This document shows, one piece after another, positions 1 to 6,299 of a DNA stretch of 6,299 nucleotides (its first letter is position 1; each line of letters begins with the position of its first letter). The translations under genes were made by a program, and so were the position numbers. The notes under the pieces were generated by a model. It saw only the letters and a program-made list of their open reading frames with translations. It was not told where the DNA came from and did not search any database. This stretch comes from Gemmataceae bacterium (lineage in GTDB: Bacteria > Planctomycetota > Planctomycetia > Gemmatales > Gemmataceae), in contig JAOAAM010000206.1 of assembly GCA_026418875.1 (NCBI GenBank), positions 1-6,299 on the forward strand, in the 5' to 3' direction.

Positions 1-2850
1 GGCCTCGTAAACGCGCAACAGACCCTCGATCGCCGCGACTCGCTCCCGGGCCGACTCGGCATCCGGTGGTGCGCGAAGAGTACCAGCCAAGACGCTGCGG
101 TAAGCAACGGCGGCCGAATCTGCTTCGTGTGCCTCCCGTCGTCGTGCCTCTTCGAGAAGGGCCTTTCGGACGGCTGGACTAAACGACAGCCGCTCGACCG
201 CTTGGGTCAGGGGGCGGCTTCGTTCCCCTTGCCATTGTTGTTCGGCACGTCGATCCCACACGGCCCGAGCCTCACCGTCGAGCAACCCGATAAGGTACGC
301 ATCGGCGCGAATGGGGGAGCCATCTTCCTTGGTCAACCAAAGTCGATGGATTTCGGGGGTTTCCAGAATTTCCGGGAAAGAGCGATCGCCAAGCGCCCGC
401 CGCAGAATCCAAAGCCGAATGCGATCCACTGCGTCCAATTCCGCATCTCTCGCCTGCGCTAGGACGTCACCAGCCGTCGAAGCCACGGAAACGGCGGCGT
501 TCTTCCAATCGCTCTCCAACAACTCCCTTCGCCGCAAGCTGATCAGTTTTTTGAGCGGCTGACCGAATCGGTCATCGTGATCCTGGGCCGATTGAGCGGC
601 ATTCGCAAGACTTTGCAGCGCGGCGGCTCGGTCACCCGCGTCCGCTTGGGCGATGGCAAGTTCGTACTGTCGGAGGGCGTCGTCTGGATTCTGCTCTGCC
701 TCGCTTTGCCGTCGGCCGAGTTGCGCCCGGGGCGGGACGAAGCCCCAAATCTCCGTCGGCGTCGTCACGATCACGTAGCCGTCCGCGAATGCCAAATTGC
801 CCCACGGCTCCGCGCTGGAGCGAGCGTCCGCCGGTTCCCCGTCTTCCTGATGCAACACGCGAAGCCCCATCCGCGTTGGCCAAAACACGAACTGGTCGCT
901 CACCAAGCCGCGACCGAAAGTGGCCCGATCGCCCTCGTCCGGCTTGGTCCACAAGACAGTTCCCTTGGCGGCGTCGTAGGCTCGCAGCCCCTGCGGAAAT
1001 CCGCCCAACGTCGCGAACAGCCGGCCGTTCGACACGCCCAACAGGTGGATGGCGTAGGTTGGTCCGCTATCCCAAATCAACTCCCCGCTCCGGGCATCCA
1101 AGCAGAAGATTCGGTCAGCGTCGGCAGGGACGGCGTAGACTCGGCCTGCGGCATAGAGGCACGGGGCCAAGTCACGCGGCAACAGGCCATCCGTCGATCG
1201 GGGTGGAGACGTGCCGTAGCGAAATGCCCAGGCACGTCGGCCGGTCAGGGCGTCGAGGGCGATAATGGCACCGCTGTGCGTGCAGAACACGACGTTGGTG
1301 CCCGCCATGGTGAGAAGATCGTGTCGCTGCCGTGGCCGATCCGATCCCATTTCGACCGACCAAATCTCTTGCCGCCAGCGGCGGATCGGCGGTTCACGCT
1401 GATCCAACGAGTCGGCATCATAACATTCGATCGACGTGACGGCTTGCCGGCCCTCGAATCGGGTCCGGGCCAGGTACATCCGCCCATCTCGGACGATCGG
1501 GGCACCCTCAAACAGAGCGGGCGGGTCGGAGTCCAAGGTTCGGGCACGCAGTTGCCAACGGGGGATCATGCGGACACGATCGTCACCCGTTCGACGCCAC
1601 TCCAGGCAGGCAATCACGGACTCTGATTCCACACCAGCCGCACCGGCGTCCGGGGGGGCCATCGTCTGTGCCCCGAACCGGGCATAGATTCGGTCGCCCG
1701 ACACGGTGAGCGTGTAGGCTAAATCGCTGCGAGTGGGCACCCGCAGGTCCAGAGAGAGGGGCAACCCCGCGGTCAGGCGATGATCATACGAGCCGACCAA
1801 TCGGCCATCGTTTAATCGGTACACGAAGATGCGGGCTGCATCCGCGATCAGGGCATAACCAGGGATGATCACGGGGTGAAAAGCGAGGCTGCGTGCCATC
1901 GAGGCGACCCCGAGCGGCGGGTCGGTCTCGCGGTGGGCACGAACAGCTTGTTCGCCGGGGATCGAACTCCGCCAGGTGGGAACGTCGGGCCAGTACGGCA
2001 CGGTCCCCGCGGGGATCACCCGTCCACGGGTCGAATCACCCCCGAACGTCGGCCAGATACCCCCCCCTCCCGCTTGCCGGAACGCAAGGTCGCTGTCCAA
2101 AAGCCCGCCGAGTGTGTCCGCCAATCGCCCCGAGCGACCGGCGAGATCGCCCTGCGCCTCCGGATGCTTGGTGCGAAATGCCTCCCATTGCGATTTCGCA
2201 GCGGCCTTCTCACCACGCAGCAACAGCGACAAAATCAGGCGTGCCTGAACTACCGCCTCGGAACCTTGCACGTCGGGATGACGCAACCTTGTGCGGGGTT
2301 CCGCTGTTCCCTCGGCACTTCGGGCAGCAGGATAGTCGGCCAGCATCAACCAATAATGCTCCGCCAACTCGAATTCGCCCCGCTCTAAGGCGAGGTCGCC
2401 CAGGAGGAGCAGTGCTGGCTCGGCCGACTCGCTGCAAAAGGCCTCGGTGACGATTTGTTCCAGTAGAGCCGGATCTCGTTGGGAGCGACCTTGCTCCAGC
2501 CAAGGCTTCACTCGCTCCTCGACCGAGCGGCGATACAACCGGCGAGCCTCGGCAGGCAACGCTGCGATCCGGCTATGGATCAACCAACGGGCGGGTAGAG
2601 CCCGTCGTGGATCCTGCGGGGCCAGGCTGACAAATACGTCTCCCGATTCCGCGAGTGTCTGCTGGTATCGGCGAAGGGCGTCTTCGATGCGTCCTTCCGC
2701 GGCTAGACGGTCCGCGGTCTCGATCTCATCGCGGACTCGTCTTTCCTCGCCGAGGAGGGTGCCAGGCTTTGGACTGTCCTGCGCGATGCCACTCGCCATG
2801 CCGACGACGAGCAGGAAGAACGCGGCCGTCCTGTTCATGTCCACCATCAT
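1..2850 (-). CDS. Large exported PQQ-like beta-propeller protein with helical flanks (3' end outside window)
   Basis: The minus strand is open from ATG 2850 to the left edge: 950 codons, no stop, so the C-terminus is missing. ATGs at 2850, 2847 and 2838 compete. The third gives the cleanest Sec signal peptide (MNRTAAFFLLVVGMASGIAQ, cleavage near residue 23-24 counted from 2850). No clear Shine-Dalgarno supports any of them. Residues about 36-260 are rich in Ala, Leu, Arg and Glu and look helical/TPR-like. A WPTFGGD motif (266-272) then opens a beta-propeller to about 707, with repeat units such as IIALDALTGRRAW (529-541), IFCLDARSGELIW (581-593) and LRAYDAAKGTVLW (622-634). Residues 708-950 are again helical, including a TPR-like stretch (723-757). 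No CxxCH haem motif or vicinal Cys pair is seen, so the BamB/PQQ-like fold is supported but not PQQ binding or dehydrogenase activity. It probably acts in the periplasm or at the envelope, perhaps as a scaffold. It is divergent from the esterase gene. Confidence 0.88.
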   Translation of the reverse strand, partial: MMVDMNRTAAFFLLVVGMASGIAQDSPKPGTLLGEERRVRDEIETADRLAAEGRIEDALRRYQQTLAESGDVFVSLAPQDPRRALPARWLIHSRIAALPAEARRLYRRSVEERVKPWLEQGRSQRDPALLEQIVTEAFCSESAEPALLLLGDLALERGEFELAEHYWLMLADYPAARSAEGTAEPRTRLRHPDVQGSEAVVQARLILSLLLRGEKAAAKSQWEAFRTKHPEAQGDLAGRSGRLADTLGGLLDSDLAFRQAGGGGIWPTFGGDSTRGRVIPAGTVPYWPDVPTWRSSIPGEQAVRAHRETDPPLGVASMARSLAFHPVIIPGYALIADAARIFVYRLNDGRLVGSYDHRLTAGLPLSLDLRVPTRSDLAYTLTVSGDRIYARFGAQTMAPPDAGAAGVESESVIACLEWRRTGDDRVRMIPRWQLRARTLDSDPPALFEGAPIVRDGRMYLARTRFEGRQAVTSIECYDADSLDQREPPIRRWRQEIWSVEMGSDRPRQRHDLLTMAGTNVVFCTHSGAIIALDALTGRRAWAFRYGTSPPRSTDGLLPRDLAPCLYAAGRVYAVPADADRIFCLDARSGELIWDSGPTYAIHLLGVSNGRLFATLGGFPQGLRAYDAAKGTVLWTKPDEGDRATFGRGLVSDQFVFWPTRMGLRVLHQEDGEPADARSSAEPWGNLAFADGYVIVTTPTEIWGFVPPRAQLGRRQSEAEQNPDDALRQYELAIAQADAGDRAAALQSLANAAQSAQDHDDRFGQPLKKLISLRRRELLESDWKNAAVSVASTAGDVLAQARDAELDAVDRIRLWILRRALGDRSFPEILETPEIHRLWLTKEDGSPIRADAYLIGLLDGEARAVWDRRAEQQWQGERSRPLTQAVERLSFSPAVRKALLEEARRREAHEADSAAVAYRSVLAGTLRAPPDAESARERVAAIEGLLRVYEA
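2060..2067 (-). repeat. G8 homopolymer inside the large propeller gene
   Basis: Eight consecutive G on the minus strand (C on the plus strand) encode part of a four-glycine stretch (residues 261-264), just before the WPTFGGD motif. The frame stays open and protein-like on both sides, so the tract length as given is consistent with an intact gene. Confidence 0.8.
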
Positions 2851-3050
2851 AGGGCGCGGTTTTTCCCGGTGGTAGGTCAACGCGTGCCGACTTGCCGCAA
2901 CGGCTTGTGCATTCTCGAGCCATCTCTGGCGGGTCGCTCCTCAATGCACCCCGGTCGATCTTTGCCCGCCGCCATCGAATCCTTAGTCTGTCGCCGGGGT
3001 TCAATCTATGACTTGCCGTGGAGTCTCGGCGTAGAAAAGGGTGCGCGAAT
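2851..3050. promoter_or_regulatory. Divergent intergenic spacer, presumed to hold both promoters
   Basis: These 200 bases separate the starts of the large propeller gene (leftward) and the esterase (rightward), so promoters for both must lie here or close by. I found no convincing paired -35/-10 boxes on either strand. A TTGACC hexamer on the minus strand (2880-2875) has only GC-rich sequence at the matching -10 distance. A small inverted repeat, GCCG-CAA-CGGC (2894-2904), is too short to call an operator. No small gene in the spacer looks real. Confidence 0.5.
3037..3041 (+). promoter_or_regulatory. Probable ribosome binding site of the esterase
   Basis: AAGGG, 9 bases before ATG 3051, is a modest Shine-Dalgarno match. 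It favours this start over GTG 3018, which would add eleven residues, several of them Arg or Lys, ahead of the signal peptide. Confidence 0.5.
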
Positions 3051-3869
3051 ATGACGATTCGGTATCAGCTACTCCCTGTGTTGATTTGGTTGTCCTTGGC
3101 CCTCGTCGCTGTTGGCGATGACGCCACGAAGCCGCGGTCTGAGTCGGAAAAGGCCGCAACCACCGGCCGAATCCAGCGGAAGACTTACTTTTTCAAGGAG
3201 GCGGGCAAGGACATGGAATATGCCCAGTATGTCCCCTCGAAACTAACTCCCGGTAAAAAAGTACCGTTGGTCGTCGCACTTCACGGCTTGGGCAGCAATC
3301 CACAACAAATCATGCGGTATCCGGGGATGACCGACTTGGCAGAGAAATACGGCTACGTCGTTGTCGCCCCGATGGGGTACAACTCTCGCGGTTGGTACGG
3401 GCAGCGTATTCGGATTGGCGTCCTGCCCGATGACCCGGAGAACCTCCACGAACTCAGCGAAAAGGATGTGATGAATGTCCTCGACCTGGCCCGCCGGGAG
3501 TTTGATGTCGATCCCCATCGGATCTATCTCATGGGGCATTCCATGGGCGGCGGCGGGACGTTTCATCTCGCCATGGAAAACCCGGGCCTGTTCGCGGCAA
3601 TCGGGCCGATCGCCCCGGCGATCTTCCGGCCCGTCACTGACTTGGAAAAAATCAAGCACGTCCCGGTGATTCTCGTGCAGGGGGAGAAGGACAACCTGGT
3701 GCCGGCTCGGAGAGTCCGAACTTGGGCGGACAAAATGAAAGAACTGAACATGACCCACGAGTACATTGAAGTGCCCGGTGGGGATCACATCACGCCGGCC
3801 TTCCGCCAACTGCCAAAAATTTTCGAATTCTTCGACAAGCATCCGAAGAAACCGGCGGCGGCTCCATGA
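3051..3869 (+). CDS. Secreted alpha/beta-hydrolase esterase (PHB-depolymerase/LpqC-like)
   Basis: Predicted 272-residue exported serine hydrolase. ATG 3051 is preferred over the in-frame GTG at 3018: AAGGG (3037-3041) lies 9 bases upstream, and the product then begins directly with a signal peptide (MTIRYQLLPVLIWLSLALVA, cleavage near residue 22). The mature part has the oxyanion-region motif LHGLG (77-81), the nucleophile elbow GHSMGG (162-167, Ser164), the acid in QGEKD (Asp214) and the base in GGDH (His246). All triad members are in the order and spacing of the alpha/beta-hydrolase fold. The closest groups I recognise are secreted polyhydroxybutyrate depolymerase/LpqC-type and CE1-like carbohydrate esterases, or predicted peptidases of the same fold. 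The substrate cannot be read from sequence: a polysaccharide ester, a polyester or a small ester are all possible. There is no lipobox cysteine, so it is probably soluble in the periplasm or released. It is a single-gene unit, divergent from the large propeller gene and convergent with the small one. Confidence 0.87.
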   Translation: MTIRYQLLPVLIWLSLALVAVGDDATKPRSESEKAATTGRIQRKTYFFKEAGKDMEYAQYVPSKLTPGKKVPLVVALHGLGSNPQQIMRYPGMTDLAEKYGYVVVAPMGYNSRGWYGQRIRIGVLPDDPENLHELSEKDVMNVLDLARREFDVDPHRIYLMGHSMGGGGTFHLAMENPGLFAAIGPIAPAIFRPVTDLEKIKHVPVILVQGEKDNLVPARRVRTWADKMKELNMTHEYIEVPGGDHITPAFRQLPKIFEFFDKHPKKPAAAP

Positions 3870-3904
3870 TTCGTCGAACGGCCTCCCCTCGACTCGATCG
3901 AATC
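3868..3904. terminator. Possible hairpin in the convergent junction (weak terminator candidate)
   Basis: GATTCGTCGA (3868-3877) pairs with TCGA (3893-3896) and CGAATC (3899-3904). This gives 10 base pairs with a two-base bulge (3897-3898) and a 15-base loop. It starts on the esterase stop codon and ends before the stop of the convergent propeller gene. No proper T-run follows on either side, so it is not a standard intrinsic terminator. It could protect 3' ends or be chance. Confidence 0.25.
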
Positions 3905-3914
3905 CTTTACCGCA

Positions 3915-5123
3915 TCACCGGATACGCCAGGCGTATAGGCGTTGCTTGTCCTTGACGATCAGGACATCCCCCGAAATCGCCGGGTGCGACCAAGTGGCTT
4001 CGTCGCAGACTTGATACTCGCGGACGGGATTCCAACGACGGTCGTTGGCCCGCAAGACGAACAGTTTGCCTTCGGTTGTTTGAACCAAGACGTGATCGCC
4101 GGCGGCGAGGAGGGCGGCGTACTCCCCCAAATTCGGCTGCCGCCATAGGACTCGCCCGTCGGCCAGGTTCACCGCGATCACGGAGCCGCCATCGGCCATC
4201 GATAACCCGAACATCCGTGAACTTACGGCGACGGGAGAACTGAGGTACAGCGAGTGGGCACGGATTTCCCACTTGTCAGCCAGTTGGAACCGAGTTCCGG
4301 TCCGCGTGACTCGAATCGCTTGACACGGTTTCTGATAGCCGGAGTGGATCACGGTATCGCCGACAATCAGCGGCGTGATACTGTTCTGATCGTACCCCGT
4401 GGTGAAGCGTTGTTTCCACAGTTCCTTTCCGGTCTTCGGATCGACGGAGATGAGGAACTGCTGCGATTGCACGACGAGTTGCCGACTTCCCGCGAGCTCT
4501 TCAATCACCGGTGAACTGTAACCGGGGCCATCGGCGGGTAACGCCCACAGTTCCTTGCCGCTACGGGAGTCAAAGGCCAAGAGAGCACCCTGGTTGTGGC
4601 CCCCGGCCCAGACCATGACGCGGCCATCGTCCACGATGGGCGAGGTGGCCACGCCGTACAGCGGCCAAGGTTTCGGGAAGCGGCGGTCAAAAGTTTTCCG
4701 CCACAATAGCCGTCCCTCGGTTGTATCCCAACAGGTCAGAATCCCGCTGATGCCGAAGGTGTAAAGTCGTCCCTCGGCGACGCAAGGGGTTGACTTCGGC
4801 GTCTGGCCATGCCAGCCCACGGCACTGTCGAGTTCGGCCGAGGCGGGATAGCGTTGAATCCAAACCTCGCTCCCGTCGCTCAGGTTCGAGGCCCGCACCA
4901 CTTCCTCTTCCCCGATGCGGGTGAAGGTGAAGACTCGACCTTGGGCAATGACCGGGCTGGAGTGCCCTTCGCCGACTTCCACTGACCAGAGTTTCTCCAG
5001 TTTGGCCGGCCATTCACGCGGTGGGTCGTGGATGACCCCATCGCGTGTCGGACCCCGCCACTGCGGCCAATCAGCCCAGACCGATCCAGGCAAAACGAGG
5101 AACAAGAGCGCGACGCCACGCAT
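3915..5123 (-). CDS. Exported PQQ-like (BamB-family) beta-propeller protein
   Basis: A 402-residue protein from ATG 5123. It opens with a signal peptide (MRGVALLFLVLPGSVWA, cleavage before Asp18), then the WPQWRGPTRDG motif (19-29) common at the mature start of planctomycete PQQ-like proteins. The rest is a beta-propeller with recurring blade ends: GSEVW (84-88), EGRLLW (136-141), SGKELW (188-193), TGKELW (231-236) and DGRVLW (322-327). SSPV-type strands recur before blades, and the protein ends in a closing RLYAWRIR strand. The length fits a single complete propeller. There is no CxxCH motif or adjacent Cys pair, so a quinoprotein dehydrogenase role is not supported. A structural or binding role at the envelope is more likely. 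An in-frame GTG at 5132 would add MTI and overlap the mutase stop as GTGA. No strong Shine-Dalgarno is visible, consistent with translational coupling to the upstream gene. It is the second gene of a two-gene unit. Confidence 0.9.
   Translation of the reverse strand: MRGVALLFLVLPGSVWADWPQWRGPTRDGVIHDPPREWPAKLEKLWSVEVGEGHSSPVIAQGRVFTFTRIGEEEVVRASNLSDGSEVWIQRYPASAELDSAVGWHGQTPKSTPCVAEGRLYTFGISGILTCWDTTEGRLLWRKTFDRRFPKPWPLYGVATSPIVDDGRVMVWAGGHNQGALLAFDSRSGKELWALPADGPGYSSPVIEELAGSRQLVVQSQQFLISVDPKTGKELWKQRFTTGYDQNSITPLIVGDTVIHSGYQKPCQAIRVTRTGTRFQLADKWEIRAHSLYLSSPVAVSSRMFGLSMADGGSVIAVNLADGRVLWRQPNLGEYAALLAAGDHVLVQTTEGKLFVLRANDRRWNPVREYQVCDEATWSHPAISGDVLIVKDKQRLYAWRIR
3922..3936. repeat. Perfect 7-bp palindrome at the end of the small propeller gene
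   Basis: ATACGCC-A-GGCGTAT has perfect seven-base arms around one central base. It lies within the last codons (Tyr-Ala-Trp-Arg-Ile). With a one-base centre it could be a dimeric protein site, or a hairpin with some loop pairs opened. It may also be chance. Confidence 0.45.
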
Positions 5124-5128
5124 GATGG

Positions 5129-6299
5129 TCACCGTTTCTTCAGAGCTTTTTTCAGTCCCGGGATGGTGCCCCAATCGACGACCTCGGTATCGGCCTGACC
5201 GACTTCCTCGCACAATCGGCGAATCTGCTGCAAGAGTTGGACCGTGTGCTTTTCCAAAGACTTCCTGCTGCTCGTCTCAACATTCAACCTCAGCAGCGGT
5301 TCGTTATTGCTGCGACGGAGTGAGAACCACCAATCGGGTCGGTATCCTGGGCGGACTCGGCGATACAAGTTGCCGCTCTCGTCGCCGGGCGCCGGGAGGA
5401 ACAGATCGCTCTCGGTGGGAATATCTGCGACTTTCGGGCTGTAGACGCTCACACCGTCGATGGCCAGCACATACGTTTGCCCCTCGTCACGGAAGGCTTG
5501 GGTCAAGCGCGACACCACCTCCTTACTGACGTTGACCCAATCTTCGCTCAGGATGCGGACGTTGATTTCACCGGAGTGGTGCCATTTCGGTAACTCGCCG
5601 ATGAGTTGAGAGAGGGTTTGGCCACGCCGGTGCAATGCTTGCCAAAGGGCCATCAAGGCAATCAAGCCGCTGTCTTGGTAGAAGCTTTGCGGGAAATTGA
5701 AATGGGCTGACGACTCGCCGCCGAAAACCGCGCCGACGTTTTGCATGGCTCGTTTCAGGGTGTCTTGCCCAACTTTGGAGAGGTACGGTGTGCCACCGTG
5801 CTGAAGCACGGTTTCGACCACGGACCAAGAGCAGGTCCCGGTGAAAGCAACGGGTTTCTCCTGACCGGCGACGTCGGGCAGGTTGGTGGCGATGATGGCG
5901 GCAAGAAGTTGGTCGCCCGTCACGACCTCTCCTTCTTCATCGACCATGAACAGGCGGTCGGCATCGCCGTCGAAGGCGGCACCGAACATCGCCTGCCGGT
6001 CTTGCACCGCCTCAGCCAGAGCATCCATAGCACCGGGCAGGCCGGGGTTGGACGGTCGACTTGGGAAGCGCCCGTCGATCGTGGCCGCAATGGCCTCGAT
6101 CTTCACCCCCGGTACCTCCTCGCGCAGGGTGGGCAAGAAAACGCTGCCGACGCCGTTACCCGGGTCGATCACCACCGTGCCGCGGAAGGCCGATCGATCC
6201 GGTGCCCATTGGCACGCATGCCGGACAAAATCCCGGACCAGGTGACTAGGGGTCGTGGGAAACGGGACGACGGGCGCGGTTGCCGCCGAAGGCTGCGGG
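5129..6299 (-). CDS. Phosphomannomutase/phosphoglucomutase (N-terminus outside window)
   Basis: Alpha-D-phosphohexomutase family enzyme, expected to interconvert 6-phospho and 1-phospho sugars (mannose or glucose) in the cytoplasm, supplying nucleotide-sugar precursors for polysaccharide or glycan synthesis. 389 residues are visible, counted from the edge codon 6298-6296. The frame stays open to the right edge, so the internal GTG at 6175 is not the start. Visible landmarks are VVIDPGNG (42-49), the metal-binding loop DGDADR (110-115, domain 2), the sugar-recognition loop GGESSAH (193-199, domain 3) and the C-terminal phosphate-binding loop RRSNNEP (328-334, domain 4). The catalytic phosphoserine loop of domain 1 should lie in the missing part, roughly 100-130 residues, so its integrity cannot be judged. 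About 30 extra residues precede the phosphate-binding loop. The TGA stop lies five bases before ATG 5123 of the propeller gene. PMM and PGM specificity cannot be separated here. Confidence 0.9.
   Translation of the reverse strand, partial: PQPSAATAPVVPFPTTPSHLVRDFVRHACQWAPDRSAFRGTVVIDPGNGVGSVFLPTLREEVPGVKIEAIAATIDGRFPSRPSNPGLPGAMDALAEAVQDRQAMFGAAFDGDADRLFMVDEEGEVVTGDQLLAAIIATNLPDVAGQEKPVAFTGTCSWSVVETVLQHGGTPYLSKVGQDTLKRAMQNVGAVFGGESSAHFNFPQSFYQDSGLIALMALWQALHRRGQTLSQLIGELPKWHHSGEINVRILSEDWVNVSKEVVSRLTQAFRDEGQTYVLAIDGVSVYSPKVADIPTESDLFLPAPGDESGNLYRRVRPGYRPDWWFSLRRSNNEPLLRLNVETSSRKSLEKHTVQLLQQIRRLCEEVGQADTEVVDWGTIPGLKKALKKR

Noticed and set aside
577..1626. Plus-strand 349-codon open frame
   Set aside because: It is antisense to the large propeller gene. 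The composition is Arg/Gly/Pro-rich with no domain, and the opposite strand gives clear propeller repeats.
1876..2450. Overlapping plus-strand frames of 170 and 185 codons
   Set aside because: Both are antisense to the propeller gene around the WPTFGGD region. High GC keeps several frames open, and neither has a recognisable motif.
2857..2880. TTGACC as a -35 box for the large propeller gene
   Set aside because: At the proper spacing the -10 position reads as GC-only sequence, so there is no paired promoter.
2210..3004. Minus-strand frames at 2210-2503 and 2726-3004
   Set aside because: Both are out of frame with the 950-codon gene that covers or starts in the same stretch, and neither has a signal peptide or domain.
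3018..3050. GTG 3018 as start of the esterase
   Set aside because: It adds eleven residues, several of them Arg or Lys, before the signal peptide. ATG 3051 has a better-spaced AAGGG and gives a normal signal peptide.
3243..3842. Minus-strand 199-codon frame
   Set aside because: It lies antisense to the esterase, whose catalytic triad is intact, and has no motif of its own.
4915..5529. Plus-strand 204-codon frame
   Set aside because: It runs antisense across the mutase-propeller junction. Both genes there are well supported by family motifs.
1..6299. New defence system, mobile element, CRISPR array or RNA gene
   Set aside because: No direct-repeat array, transposase or integrase motif, tRNA cloverleaf or nuclease/toxin motif was found. 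The four genes and short spacers account for the window.

Overview
The window looks like a piece of a planctomycete chromosome, most likely from the Gemmata/Isosphaera side of the phylum. This is inferred from style only: high GC, weak or absent Shine-Dalgarno sites, and two exported BamB/PQQ-like beta-propeller proteins with the W-P-x-W-R-G-P and W-P-T-F-G-G-D signatures I associate with that phylum. No 16S rRNA or other phylogenetic marker is present.

There are four protein-coding genes and almost no spare DNA. From left to right: (1) a very large minus-strand gene starts at 2850 and runs off the left edge with 950 open codons. It encodes an exported protein with an N-terminal helical/TPR-like part, a central beta-propeller and a C-terminal helical part. 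Because its stop lies outside the window, simple ORF calling misses it and finds only shadows in its place. (2) A 200-base divergent spacer (2851-3050) separates it from (3) a plus-strand secreted alpha/beta-hydrolase esterase (3051-3869) with an intact Ser-Asp-His triad. (4) A short convergent junction (3870-3914) leads to a minus-strand, two-gene, tightly coupled unit. Its second gene (3915-5123) is a smaller exported PQQ-like beta-propeller. Its first gene (5129 to the right edge) is a phosphomannomutase/phosphoglucomutase lacking its N-terminus because of the window boundary.

Functionally, three of the four products appear to be exported (two propellers and an esterase), and the fourth is a cytoplasmic sugar-phosphate mutase. 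The mutase and small propeller probably share a transcript: the stop and start lie five bases apart, or overlap as GTGA if the upstream GTG is used. Nothing shows that the esterase acts with either propeller. I saw no RNA gene, CRISPR array, insertion sequence or phage gene, and no clear new defence or mobile system. The points most worth a second look are the domain layout of the large propeller protein, the insertion in the mutase phosphate-binding domain, and the mutase-propeller coupling.
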